Position numbers and translations under genes: made by a program. DNA of 64,000 nucleotides, from contig NZ_KQ948468.1 of assembly GCF_001514115.1 (NCBI RefSeq), positions 1 to 64,000 on the forward strand, written 5' to 3'. The notes below the pieces were generated by a model. That model was not told where the DNA came from. It saw only the letters and a program-made list of their open reading frames with translations, and made no database searches. Shown here piece by piece: positions 15,859-24,743 of the stretch; the first letter of the stretch is position 1, and every line of letters begins with the position of its first letter. The DNA is from Streptomyces olivochromogenes. Lineage in GTDB: Bacteria; Actinomycetota; Actinomycetes; Streptomycetales; Streptomycetaceae.

Positions 15859-16570
15859 CCTGTTTCTGTGGTACCCGCCAGGCCATGTGATCTGGCTCTC
15901 GCAATTGAGCAGCGGAACTCACGCCGACCTGGCTACTCAGTCGCAACCGTTGGCCAACGCAAGTGCTGCCCCAATCAGGTACATGCACGCCTGACACTAA
16001 AGGTTCCATGACTGGTCATGGATATGGCGAGGCCGCTTGGGGCGACGTGCCGTGCTTCTCGGGGCACTTTTCATGGCACATTCGGCCAGGCCATTGACCA
16101 GTACGGTGGATTGGCCGCGTGGGCGATACGCTTCGACGGACAGTCGCGAGGTCAGGACATCCCCGCACCTGGGATGCGTGTCCGCCCCGTCCGGGCCCTC
16201 TTTGAGGGTCTCCCGCGCAGCCGCCTCAGCGCGACCACGAGCGCCCGGTGCACCCGCCGGCGCGAACCGGTGCGCGACAGCGACCCCACGAGGCCGGCAC
16301 CGGCACCCGTGACAACTGTCACGCGGCCTGAACATCAGCGCCTCAAGCAAGCGTCGCAGCAGCGAACGTGTGGGACCGGGCGGCGATGAACAGCACTGGA
16401 GCGGAGGCGAACGGGGCCATCGAGGCGTTGTCCCTGGACACCATCATCCCGGGCGCCGTACCGCGCGGGTTCGACGCCTTATTACGCCAGCGGGAGAGGC
16501 AGATCGGCGACGGCTTCCCACAACCGACCTACGGCCCGGCCACGATCGGTGACTTCCGGGTCAGGGCCCG
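15859..16570. other. Gap without recognisable gene
   Basis: About 700 bases upstream of the large SARP gene. Short frames exist on both strands, but none has a plausible ribosome site together with a recognisable fold. The part next to 15850 presumably holds the SARP promoter. Nothing else is evident. Confidence 0.5.
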
Positions 16571-16985
16571 CGCCACCAGGGTGAGCGACGTGGGCCCTTG
16601 TGCGAGCGGTGCTCCACCGAGGGCATCACCGTGCGGTGGGCGGCGCTGTCACTGCGGAACTCGTCGGTGACGATCATCCTCGGCCCCGACCGGGTCTTCT
16701 TCAGCGGTTTCCGGATGAAGCGCCTGGCCGCGGCCTCGTCGCGCCGGTTCCGCAGCAGGACGTCGAGCACGTTCCCGTCCTGGTCGACGGCCCGCCACAG
16801 GTGCTTCTGCACTCCGTTGTTCTTGACGAAGACCTCGTCGAGATGCCGTTTGTCGCCCGGCCTCGGACGGCGCCCGCCCAGGGGCGCGGCGTAGGCGGGA
16901 CCGAACCGGCGCGTCCACCCCGACCAGACGGATAATCACGTCATCGGAGAAAGCCCTCCTCACCCTGACCTGACAACGTCCCAAG
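16571..16985 (-). pseudogene. IS6-family transposase remnant
   Basis: The minus strand reads HLWRAVDQDGNVLDVLLRNR, then a stretch containing MIVTDEFRSDSAAHR and MPSVEHRSHKG, the second half of the DDE domain of IS6/IS240-type transposases. The part before it (RAFSDDVIIRLVG, then PRPGDKRHLDEVFVKNNG in another frame) is the middle of the same protein, so at least one frameshift separates the two. N-terminus, C-terminus and terminal inverted repeats are not seen. Activity can be excluded; it is a scar of an old insertion at the edge of the accessory block. Confidence 0.75.
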
Positions 16986-16989
16986 AGCT

Positions 16990-17326
16990 TGTGCGAAGGA
17001 GTGGCTGCCGACCTCACTGACTGTGACAACGGCGCGGCCGTGGGTGGGAGTTCGGCACCCCGCAGACGGATCGATGAGCTGCGGGGTGTCCCCGTCGGCG
17101 CTCGGCCGGCGGCTCCCGGCCGAGCCCGAGTCGGCGTCGGTGGATTCCTCCGCTCCCCGAACGAAACAGCCGACGCCTACAGCGACGCCCCGAGTTCAGC
17201 GCCGCTCTCTTGTTCGAGGACTCTGCTCACGCGCCCACTGCGGCGAGAGACAGCGTCCGAAGGCGCTCGGCCGCGTTCGGGTCAAGTGCGAACGGAGCTA
17301 CGCCGCCTGAGGAGGTTCCCACTGCC
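16990..17326. other. Gap without recognisable gene
   Basis: This stretch of about 340 bases between the transposase remnant and the broken SDR holds no convincing coding sequence, hairpin or promoter. Confidence 0.5.
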
Positions 17327-18145
17327 TCAGGTGTCAGTACCCCCGCCTCGTTGCAGTCCTCGAAGTAGCGACCGCATGCCCTCCACCTGGGGAGAGGTCG
17401 CGACCAGCACGCTCGTCGCGGCGCCTTGGGCGGTCGTCTTGAACCGGAACGGCGCGCCGCGGATCTCCCCGGGCTCCCCGGCCTCCGCGAGGGTGCGCAG
17501 ATGCGCGGCCTGTTCCGGGTCCATGTGGCGAGACAGGTTCGTGTCCATGATCACGCCGGGGTGGACGGCGTCGGCGGTGATCCCGTCGGCTGCCCAGTGG
17601 CTGGTCGCTCCGACAGCGAAGAGGACGTTGGCGGTCTTCGACTGCCCATAGGCCGGCGACGGGTCGTACGGGCGGGAGCTGAAGTCGACGTCGTCGAACT
17701 CGACCGGCGAGGCGTGGTGGCCGTGGGAACTCAGCGACACGAAGCGCGCGTTGTCGGCTGCCGCGAGCACGTCGTGGAGGCCGAGCGCGAGCGCGAAGTG
17801 GCCGAGATGGTTGGCCGCGAACTGCTCCTCCCAGCCGTCCGGCGTGAGATCGAGCGTCGGCAGCGCCATCACTCCGGCGTTGTTGACCAGGATGTGCAGC
17901 GGCGCGGCTCGGTTGCTCGTGAAGGCGGCGATCGACGCCTGGTCGACGAGGTCGAGTCGTCGTACATGGACGGCGTCGTTGCCGGTCGCCTTGCGGATGT
18001 CGGTCGCGGTGCGCTCGCCGGCGTCCGTGTTGCCGACCGCCCACCTGAACACATGAGGGAGGCTCTGCGTGGTGGTGGAATATGAGCCTACTGCCCTTGA
18101 CCACGTCGCCGATAATAACGCGGCATCGAATCGCGTCCAGCTCAT
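17327..18145 (-). pseudogene. Short-chain dehydrogenase broken at both ends
   Basis: The reading contains the middle of a classical short-chain dehydrogenase: LDLVDQASIAAF, the NNAGVMALP structural motif, the FVSLSSHGH strand, and the active-site YGQSKTANVLFA, giving Tyr and Lys of the YxxxK. The first glycine-rich NAD(P) motif is missing: about 45 residues of unrelated sequence stand in its place before the family begins at NTDAGERTATDI. Near 17379 the frame also shifts, because the family ending RYFEDCNEAG is encoded one frame over. Without the nucleotide loop the product should be inactive. It lies among other fragments in the boundary region. Confidence 0.7.
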
Positions 18146-18164
18146 CCGCTTTCCTTTCATATTA

Positions 18165-18530
18165 ACGAGATCTTCGCGTTCGCATAGATGAAGTATCGTG
18201 CCGCGAGCTCAAGTAAGAGCTTTCCCGTGCCCTCGACAATCAGCCGACCGGCAGCACGCCAACCCGACCCGCCCGCCATGGAGACTCTCCGGTACAGCAG
18301 TGTCAAGTAGTTAATCGGACCCCTGACCCCGTCGGCGTTGCTGTACGGAGAATTGGCGCGCAGATCACAACTCTCCCGCTGCAATTTCGGCAAGTAGCCG
18401 GCCGAGAAAGCCGTCACGTGTTTTCGAGCGCAGCGCTGAGTGGCTTTTACGGACCCCCTGTTCCGTCCGGAAGAGAGAATTTCTGGAATCCGACCCTGCC
18501 GTGGAAGTGATCGTCGTCGGACATCGGGAG
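18165..18530. other. Gap without recognisable gene
   Basis: About 360 bases of sequence, less GC-rich than its surroundings, between the SDR and LLM remnants. Short minus-strand frames exist but match nothing that I know. Confidence 0.45.
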
Positions 18531-18531
18531 G

Positions 18532-18762
18532 TCACGGGCGGGCTCCGTGCGGGGGTGCCTCGTCCTGGGTGCCGCCAGTGAGGTCGGCGAGGCGGCGCCA
18601 CTCGGCGTGCGGCGGGGCCTCGTTTCCCTCTCCGCTGATGATCTGCAGGGCCAGGTGGTCGGCGCCAGCGGTGTGGAACTCGGCCGGTCGAGTGCTGATC
18701 GCGTCGTCGGCGCCCCAGGCGACGAGCGCGTCGACCAGACGGTCCGCAGAGGCATGAAGCAC
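18532..18762 (-). pseudogene. C-terminal scrap of an LLM-class F420-dependent oxidoreductase
   Basis: The 76 residues contain RLVDALVAWGADDAIS, GADHLALQIISGE and a tail APPHAEWRRLADLTG, the last helix and strand of luciferase-like monooxygenase family proteins (F420-dependent type). The upstream barrel, including the cofactor site, is absent. This is a remnant and not a gene. Confidence 0.6.
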
Positions 18763-18883
18763 GCGATGCTGGAGGTCAACCGGGACGGCAGTGCTCCTTA
18801 CCAGTGCACTGCGACCGAAGGTGGAGCCGTCACCGGCGCACAGTGACCGAAGAGAGCCGAGCGATTCCGACCGCGCCCCACCA

Positions 18884-19489
18884 CTACGCGATCGCGCGCA
18901 CGGCGGCGGCGGTCAGGGTGGCCGCGGTCCGCACGGCGCTGGTGATGGCCTCGTCGGGGTCGAGCCCGCACAGATCGGTGAGGGTGAAGAGCGCCTCGGC
19001 GCTCACGACCACCGCGAGGTCCCGCTTGAGCTGGGCGAAACCGTCCGGATCCCTCGCGCCGAGCGTGTCCTCCAGAGGGAGGAGCGCATGGTCGATGAGC
19101 CCGAAGCGAACGCCCGGTCGCGTGGGCACCGTCTCGGGCCGGGTGATGGTGGCGGCGATCATCGCGCGTACCGAACCCTGGCGGGCGAGGATGCCGCGGA
19201 GGAGGAACTCGCAGGCGAAGGAGACGCGTTCGACGGGGTCGGCGGAGTCCGCGACCGGCGCGAGCGCCTCGGCGGGGGGCGGCCAGACGCCGGCCAGGGC
19301 CTCGCTGATCAGCGACGGCAGGTCGGGGAAGTACCGATAGGCGGTGGCCTCGGAGACGAGGGCCGCGCGGGCGACCGCGGGCATGGTCACCTCGGCGCCC
19401 GTGCCGGTCAGATCCCGGGCGGCCGCCACGATCGCCGTTCGCGTGCGCTGCTTCTGGTTGGTGCGGCCGGTACCCGCCTGCGCCGTCAT
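18884..19489 (-). CDS. TetR-family regulator
   Basis: A 201-residue protein with the TetR DNA-binding domain at about 14-60 (RTRTAIVAAARDL; AALVSEATAYRYFPDLPSL) and a helical ligand domain behind. It is divergent from the cupin-hydrolase-MFS operon, with 124 bases between the two starts. That gap holds a 13-bp perfect inverted repeat (19541-19553 and 19589-19601), a likely operator through which it represses itself and the operon. The inducer is probably a substrate of the hydrolase or the pump. Confidence 0.9.
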   Translation of the reverse strand: MTAQAGTGRTNQKQRTRTAIVAAARDLTGTGAEVTMPAVARAALVSEATAYRYFPDLPSLISEALAGVWPPPAEALAPVADSADPVERVSFACEFLLRGILARQGSVRAMIAATITRPETVPTRPGVRFGLIDHALLPLEDTLGARDPDGFAQLKRDLAVVVSAEALFTLTDLCGLDPDEAITSAVRTAATLTAAAVRAIA

Positions 19490-19540
19490 CGTGGGACTCC
19501 TCCTGTTGACTCACCCGCATTTTAGCAGCCGCCCCTCGTC

Positions 19541-19601
19541 GTGAGAGTTGACTTGCATTATGGCACCTGACTCCTCTAATGTCATGAGAGTCAACTCTCA
19601 C
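19541..19601. promoter_or_regulatory. Inverted-repeat operator between tetR and the cupin gene
   Basis: GTGAGAGTTGACT at 19541-19553 is repeated in exact inverse at 19589-19601. The right copy is also the left half of a local dyad, TGAGAGTCAACTCTCA at 19585-19600, with 7-base arms and a 2-base centre. The left copy contains a TTGACT that could be a -35 box. The sites lie 12-75 bases upstream of the cupin ATG, as expected for TetR repression. Confidence 0.65.
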
Positions 19602-19613
19602 GAAGGAGAAGCA

Positions 19614-20072
19614 ATGAGCACGGTTTCCGTGGTCGGCCCGGACGACGGCGAGACCATCCAGCTGGGCCCGACACAGATGCGCATCCTCGAGGACGGCAGC
19701 ACCACCGGGCACCGTCTGGGAATCGGAGAGATCACCATCGCCCCACACACCCAGGGGCCGCCCCAGCACCGTCACGCCCAGCACGACGAGGGCTTCTACG
19801 TCGTCTCCGGCACCGTGCACTTCACCATCGGGGAGACGACCCACGTGGCCCCGGCCGGCACGCTCGCCATGATCCCGCCCGGCGCCCCGCACACCTTCGC
19901 CAACCTCGGCGACACGCCCGCGGTGATGCTCAACACCTTCACGCCCGACCTGTACGTGCAGTACTTCCGCGACCTGCGGAACATGATCGCGGGCGGTCAG
20001 GAACTGACCCCGGAGTCGACCGTCGCGGTGATGAGCCGCTACGCCACCGTCCCCGCGACCGACTTCGCCTGA
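19614..20072 (+). CDS. Cupin-domain protein
   Basis: A 152-residue single cupin barrel. The first cupin motif is PQHRHAQHDEGFYVVSGTVH (metal-binding His, His, Glu) and the second is PPGAPHTFANLGD. The start is ATG 19614 after GAAGGAGAA; an upstream in-frame ATG at 19548 lies inside the operator and is unlikely. Members with this layout act as small oxygenases, isomerases or sugar-binding proteins, and the reaction is not determined by sequence. It is the first gene of the TetR-controlled cassette. Confidence 0.85.
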   Translation: MSTVSVVGPDDGETIQLGPTQMRILEDGSTTGHRLGIGEITIAPHTQGPPQHRHAQHDEGFYVVSGTVHFTIGETTHVAPAGTLAMIPPGAPHTFANLGDTPAVMLNTFTPDLYVQYFRDLRNMIAGGQELTPESTVAVMSRYATVPATDFA

Positions 20073-20118
20073 CGGCAACCCCCTTCCCTCCCGACACAGT
20101 CCACTTGAGGAGCACCGA

Positions 20119-20928
20119 ATGACCCGCAGCACCCACACGCTCACGCTCGACCAGGGCACCCTCGACGTCACCGTCGACCTCTTCGGGCAGCAGGGGCACC
20201 CCTTCCTGCTGCTGCACGGAGGCGGCGGCCCGGGGACCGTCACCCCGTTCGCCGGCCTGCTGGCCGAGCAGCGTCCGGCCAGGGTGTTCACCCCCGTCCA
20301 CCCCGGTTTCGACGGCACGGCCCGCCCCGAGTGGCTGACCGACGTCACGACCCTGGCCCAGGTCTACGCCCAACTGCTCGACGTACTCGACCTGCGGGAC
20401 GTCGCCGTTGTCGGCAACTCGATCGGCGGCTGGATCGCCGCCGAACTCGCGGCCCTGGGCAGCGACCGGATCAGCAGCGTCACCCTCGTCAACGCGGTCG
20501 GCATCCCCGTCCCCGGCCACCCGATAGCCGACACCTTCTCGCTGACGCCCGTCGAGCTGTCCCGTCTCTCCTTCCACGACCCCTCGAAGTTCCGCTTCGA
20601 TCCCAGCAAGCTGACCGAGGCGCAGCGCGCGGTCATGGCCGCCAACCGTGGCACCCTGCAGCTCTATTCGGGTCCGCACGCCATGGCCGACCCCACTCTG
20701 ACCGACCGCCTCGCCAAGATCACCCACCCGACCCTGGTCGCATGGGGCGCAAGCGACCAGGTCGTGGACGCCGACTACGGACGCGCGTACGCGCAGGCCA
20801 TCCCCGACGCGGAGTTCCGTCTGCTGGAAGGCACCGGCCACATGCCCCAGACCGAGACGCCCGAGCAGTTGCTCCCGGTGCTCTGGGACTTCGCCGAGGC
20901 CCACGCCACCGACCGGCCGCAGCACTGA
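20119..20928 (+). CDS. Alpha/beta hydrolase
   Basis: A 269-residue alpha/beta hydrolase. The oxyanion loop is LLHGGGGPGTV, the nucleophile elbow VVGNSIGGWIA (Ser in GNSIGG), and the acid is Asp in WGASDQVVD; the base is His in GTGHMPQTE, completing a Ser-Asp-His triad. Closest in style to esterases and C-C hydrolases of aromatic degradation. It follows the cupin gene by 46 bases, suggesting that cupin and hydrolase act on the same compound. Confidence 0.88.
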   Translation: MTRSTHTLTLDQGTLDVTVDLFGQQGHPFLLLHGGGGPGTVTPFAGLLAEQRPARVFTPVHPGFDGTARPEWLTDVTTLAQVYAQLLDVLDLRDVAVVGNSIGGWIAAELAALGSDRISSVTLVNAVGIPVPGHPIADTFSLTPVELSRLSFHDPSKFRFDPSKLTEAQRAVMAANRGTLQLYSGPHAMADPTLTDRLAKITHPTLVAWGASDQVVDADYGRAYAQAIPDAEFRLLEGTGHMPQTETPEQLLPVLWDFAEAHATDRPQH

Positions 20929-20962
20929 CCCCGGGAATCCGACCCCGGGAAAGGGGACCGAC

Positions 20963-22381
20963 GTGTCTCAACCCGACCGCGGCAGACCCTCGTTGATCCT
21001 GGCCGTCTGCTGCCTGAGCGTGCTCCTGGTCAGCCTCGACACCACCATTCTCAACGTCGCCCTGCCCTCGATACAGGAAGACCTGCACAGCTCCGTGTCG
21101 GGCCTGCAGTGGACCCTCGACGCCTACACCATCGTGCTGGCCTCGCTGCTCATCCTGGCCGGCTCCACGGCCGACCGCGTCGGGAGACGGCGCGTCTTCC
21201 TCCTCGGGCTCGTGTTGTTCACCGGCGGATCGGCGCTGTGCAGCCTGGCACCGTCGCTGGACTGGCTGATCGTGTTCCGCATGGCGCAGGCGGTGGGCGG
21301 CTCCATGCTCACCCCGGTCGCCATGGCCATCCTCGCCAACGCCTTCCCCGGGCCGCGGGAGCGCGCAAGGGCCATCGGCGTGTGGGGCGGGGTGGTGGGC
21401 GTCAGCATGGCGGCCGGGCCGATCCTCGGCGGCGTACTGGTCCAGACGGCCGGGTGGCGGTCGGTGTTCTGGCTGAACGTGCCGATCGGGCTGGCCGCGC
21501 TCCTGCTCACCGCGCTGTTCGTCCCTGAGTCACGCGCGCCACGGCCCCGCAGGGTGGACCCGGTGGGCCAACTGCTAGTGATCACCGCGCTCGGCACACT
21601 GACGTACGCCATCATCGAGGCACCGGGCCGGGGCTGGGCCTCCCCCGCCATCGTGATCTGCCTGATCACCGCGGCCGGCGCGCTGGCCGCCTTCGTCCCC
21701 TACGAGAAGAGACGCGACGAACCGCTGGTCGACCCGCGCCTCTTCCGCAGCGCGCCCTTCAGCGGGGCGACGGTGATGGCGGTGTGCGCCTTCACCGCAC
21801 TCGGCGGCTTCCTGTTCGCCAACACCCTCTACCTGCAACAGGTGTTGGGGCTCAGCGCGCTGAGTACCGGGGTGCACCTGTTGCCGATGGCGGTGCTGTC
21901 GCTGGTGTGCCCGCCACTGGCCGGGCGGATCGTGGGCAGCCGCGGCCCACGCGTCCCGCTGCTGCTCGCCGGAGCCGGCATCACCGCCGGCGGCCTTCTG
22001 GCCGTCCCCGCCACCCGATCCGCCGACCGTTCGGACATCCTGCTCTACGCGGCGTACGCACTGTTCGGACTGGGCTTCGGCTTCGTCAACGCGCCCATCA
22101 CCCACACGGCGGTCTCGGGCCTGCCGCGCGCCCAGGCCGGGGTGGCCGCCGCGATCGCCGCGACCAGCCGCCAGGTCGGCGCCGCGCTCGGCATCGCGGT
22201 GACCGGCGCCGTGATCGCCGCCGGGGTACGCCCGGCCGCCTGGTGGATCATCGCCGGCTGCGGTCTGGCCATCCTCGCCCTGGGCATCCTGACCACCGGC
22301 CCCTGGGCAGCCCGCACGGCCGAAGGAAACGATCCGTCCGAACGCGTCCGCGTACCGCGCAATCTCCTGGACGCCCGTTGA
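20963..22381 (+). CDS. MFS transporter, DHA2 (EmrB/QacA) type
   Basis: A 472-residue, about 14-helix drug:proton antiporter. DHA2 signatures are visible: LDTTILNVALPSI in helix 1 (motif D1), LAGSTADRVGRRRVF (motif A), and a motif C-like stretch GVVGVSMAAGPILGG in helix 5. Starts at GTG 20963, 34 bases after the hydrolase. As last gene of the TetR-controlled cassette it probably exports the inducing compound or its product. Confidence 0.92.
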   Translation: MSQPDRGRPSLILAVCCLSVLLVSLDTTILNVALPSIQEDLHSSVSGLQWTLDAYTIVLASLLILAGSTADRVGRRRVFLLGLVLFTGGSALCSLAPSLDWLIVFRMAQAVGGSMLTPVAMAILANAFPGPRERARAIGVWGGVVGVSMAAGPILGGVLVQTAGWRSVFWLNVPIGLAALLLTALFVPESRAPRPRRVDPVGQLLVITALGTLTYAIIEAPGRGWASPAIVICLITAAGALAAFVPYEKRRDEPLVDPRLFRSAPFSGATVMAVCAFTALGGFLFANTLYLQQVLGLSALSTGVHLLPMAVLSLVCPPLAGRIVGSRGPRVPLLLAGAGITAGGLLAVPATRSADRSDILLYAAYALFGLGFGFVNAPITHTAVSGLPRAQAGVAAAIAATSRQVGAALGIAVTGAVIAAGVRPAAWWIIAGCGLAILALGILTTGPWAARTAEGNDPSERVRVPRNLLDAR

Positions 22382-22612
22382 CACCCCCTGTACAGATCAT
22401 CACGGTCAGCGGCCTTCCCACCGCGGCCTCGACGGAGAGACAGCCGGACACCCGAAGAGCATGGGCCGTCAAAACCCTTTCTTCACACGCGAGTTGACGT
22501 CATACGGTCACGATTCGCTCCGCTATGCTCAGCCCCGAACGAACGAGCAAGCGAACGAACGACGACCGATCGAACAACGGCCGGCGGGCGCCCAGTCCAC
22601 CGGGAAGGAAAC

Positions 22613-24178
22613 GTGAGAGAGCGCGTGATACCCGGAGATGGCGATCACCAGGCGGCGACGCGTTCGGAACACGGCTCAGGGCGGCTGATCGCCGGTCGGT
22701 ATCTGCTTCACGACGTTCTCGGCAGGGGCGGGATGGGCACGGTCTGGCGCGCCCACGACCAGCTGCTGGACCGCCCGGTCGCGGCCAAGGAACTGCACAT
22801 CCTCACCCAGGGCGACGAGGAGCAGCGCGTACGGGTGCGTCGCGCGGTCCGTGAGGCGCGCGCGGTCGCCCGGGTGTCGCATCCCCATGTGGTGGGTGTC
22901 CACGACCTGGTCGAGTCCGAGGACCGGCTCTGGATCGTCATGGAACTCGTCGAGGGGCCCTCGCTGGCCCACCGGATCGCCGCGAGTGGGCCGCTGACGC
23001 CGCAGCACACCGCCGCCTTGGCTGTCCAACTGCTCGACGCGCTGGAGGCCGTGCACACGGCCGGCACCCTGCACCGTGATGTCAAGCCCGCCAACGTCCT
23101 GCTGCGCCGCGACGACAACGCCGTCCTCACCGACTTCGGTATCGCGGCCCTGGACGACGGCGAGTTCCTGACGACCACCGGTGAACTGATCGGCTCCCTC
23201 GAGTACATGGCACCCGAGCGGGTGATGGGATCGCCGGTCGGCCCGGCCTCCGACCTGTGGTCCCTGGGCGCGACCCTCGCCACGGTCTGCGGCGGGCAGT
23301 CCCCGTTCCGCAGACCGGCACGGCCCGCGACGCTGCACGCGGTGGCGTACGAGGAAGCCGTCCTGTCGGAGCGGCTCGGCCCACTGCGCCCGGTCGTCGA
23401 GGCACTGCTGCGCAAGTCCCCCGACGAGCGGCCTTCGGCGGCCACCGCGCGTTCCGCGCTGCGGCGCGTCGCGGCGGGAGAGGCGGACGCCGGGCCCCTG
23501 CCGTCACCGACCGTACGCGTGTTCCAGCCTTCTGCCGCGTTGACCGACGCGGACACCGTGACCAGCGGCCAGGGGCCACTCGTCCCGGCCGGGGAGCCCG
23601 TACCGACGGCCCTGCACACCACGTCGCTCAGGCCCGCGCCCCGGCAGTCGTCCCGCCCGAGGGGCCCGAAGCGGCTGTGGTGGGCACTGGCCGGTACGGC
23701 GGTGCTCGCGGCGGGCGTCGGCGGCAGTCTCTTCCTCACCGGGGTGCTGCCGCTCAAGAAGGACCCCACGACGGCGACCACCAGTCAGGTCGTCCGGTCG
23801 ACAAGCGGCTGGCAGTCGGTGACCGGACTGACCGTCCAGCAGGGAGACCGGGTCACCGTACGGTTCGTCTCCGGAGAATGGACGGTCGACTACCGGAACA
23901 AACCCGTGACCGGGCCGACCGGCTACGACGCGCTCACGGACCAGTCACTGGACGGGGCGAAGAGCTGCAAGATCAAGCCTGCGGCGCCGTTCGGCACCCT
24001 GCTGGCACGCCTCTCCGACAGCCAGGACGCCCCCATCCACACCGTCGGGCGGAAACTGGCCTTCCGGGCAGCTCAGAACGGCCCCCTGCAACTGGGGATC
24101 AACGACGCCGCCGGGTCCTGCTCCGAGGACAACAGAGGCACGCTGACCGTAGAGGTGAGCGTCACACACCAGCCTTGA
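22613..24178 (+). CDS. Membrane Ser/Thr protein kinase with beta-rich ectodomain
   Basis: A 521-residue PknB-type kinase. Kinase domain at about 30-290: glycine loop GRGGMGTVW, ATP-binding Lys59 (VAAKE), catalytic HRDVKPANVLL with Asp156, and DFG at 174-176. A proline- and threonine-rich linker leads to one transmembrane helix at about 345-367 (LWWALAGTAVLAAGVGGSLF), and residues 370-521 lie outside. The ectodomain (GWQSVTGLTVQQGDRVTVRF; TVGRKLAFRA; LQLGIND) resembles the PA-IL/LecA-like galactose-binding sandwich, so it may sense sugars. Starts at GTG 22613 after GGGAAGGAAAC. It has its own promoter region and no close partner gene. Confidence 0.9.
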   Translation: MRERVIPGDGDHQAATRSEHGSGRLIAGRYLLHDVLGRGGMGTVWRAHDQLLDRPVAAKELHILTQGDEEQRVRVRRAVREARAVARVSHPHVVGVHDLVESEDRLWIVMELVEGPSLAHRIAASGPLTPQHTAALAVQLLDALEAVHTAGTLHRDVKPANVLLRRDDNAVLTDFGIAALDDGEFLTTTGELIGSLEYMAPERVMGSPVGPASDLWSLGATLATVCGGQSPFRRPARPATLHAVAYEEAVLSERLGPLRPVVEALLRKSPDERPSAATARSALRRVAAGEADAGPLPSPTVRVFQPSAALTDADTVTSGQGPLVPAGEPVPTALHTTSLRPAPRQSSRPRGPKRLWWALAGTAVLAAGVGGSLFLTGVLPLKKDPTTATTSQVVRSTSGWQSVTGLTVQQGDRVTVRFVSGEWTVDYRNKPVTGPTGYDALTDQSLDGAKSCKIKPAAPFGTLLARLSDSQDAPIHTVGRKLAFRAAQNGPLQLGINDAAGSCSEDNRGTLTVEVSVTHQP

Positions 24179-24179
24179 C

Positions 24180-24743
24180 GGGCGGCTGCTGAGCACCGAG
24201 CGCATGAATCCCGTCGTTGAGCCCGTCAATCTCTTCTCCTGCGGGTCGACCTCGGCCTGCAGCCGGTCAGCGTTCTCCGTGCGCCCCGTCACAGCTCCAG
24301 GCTGCGTCGAGGGAGGCGTTCGAAGTCTCAACTCACCAGCTCAAGAGCCTAGTTGGCTCCCCGTCCTGCCGCACTCGACCTCCCTCACGCCCTGGTCGAC
24401 CTGGTATACCTCCGCAGGCACGACCTGGCGCCCTCGCCCGACTCGGTGTCGGCTTCGCGTCTCCGCTGCCTCGTGGCTCATCGGCGCGGCGGGCGAGGGC
24501 GAGGCAAACACCACATCGTGGTGCAGGGGAACACCACCGCCACCCCCGGGCCGGCGAGCACGACGGCCGACTGCGCAGCCCTCTGCCCACTGACATTGCC
24601 GCATACCCGGTACCGGCGGCGGGACGGGGCTCAGCCTCTCAACTGCTCGGGGCGGCCCCGGATCGCCGGTACCAGCTCGACCACAGCACTGAGCGCCGCG
24701 GCATCGCCGCCCTCGCCATGGACGCCTGGCATCGCGCCAAAAA
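24180..24743 (+). pseudogene. Degenerate stretch, possible transposase N-terminal remnant
   Basis: Between the kinase and the HupE gene lies about 560 bases without an intact gene. One plus-strand frame near 24372-24430 reads LPHALVDLVYLRRHDLAP, similar to the N-terminal region of DDE transposases of streptomycete IS5-like elements (RALVALVYLRKHDT), but the similarity fades after about 25 residues. I offer this as a weak reading only. Confidence 0.3.

Noticed and set aside
16386..16670. Plus-strand 95-codon frame beginning MNSTGAEANGAIEAL
   Set aside because: No ribosome site, two TTA codons in succession, and its second half is antisense to the transposase remnant.
22537..22562. CGAACGAACGA repeated twice before the kinase gene, as an operator
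   Set aside because: The unit is just a run of CGAA steps in the presumed leader and shows no dyad; chance or slippage is enough.
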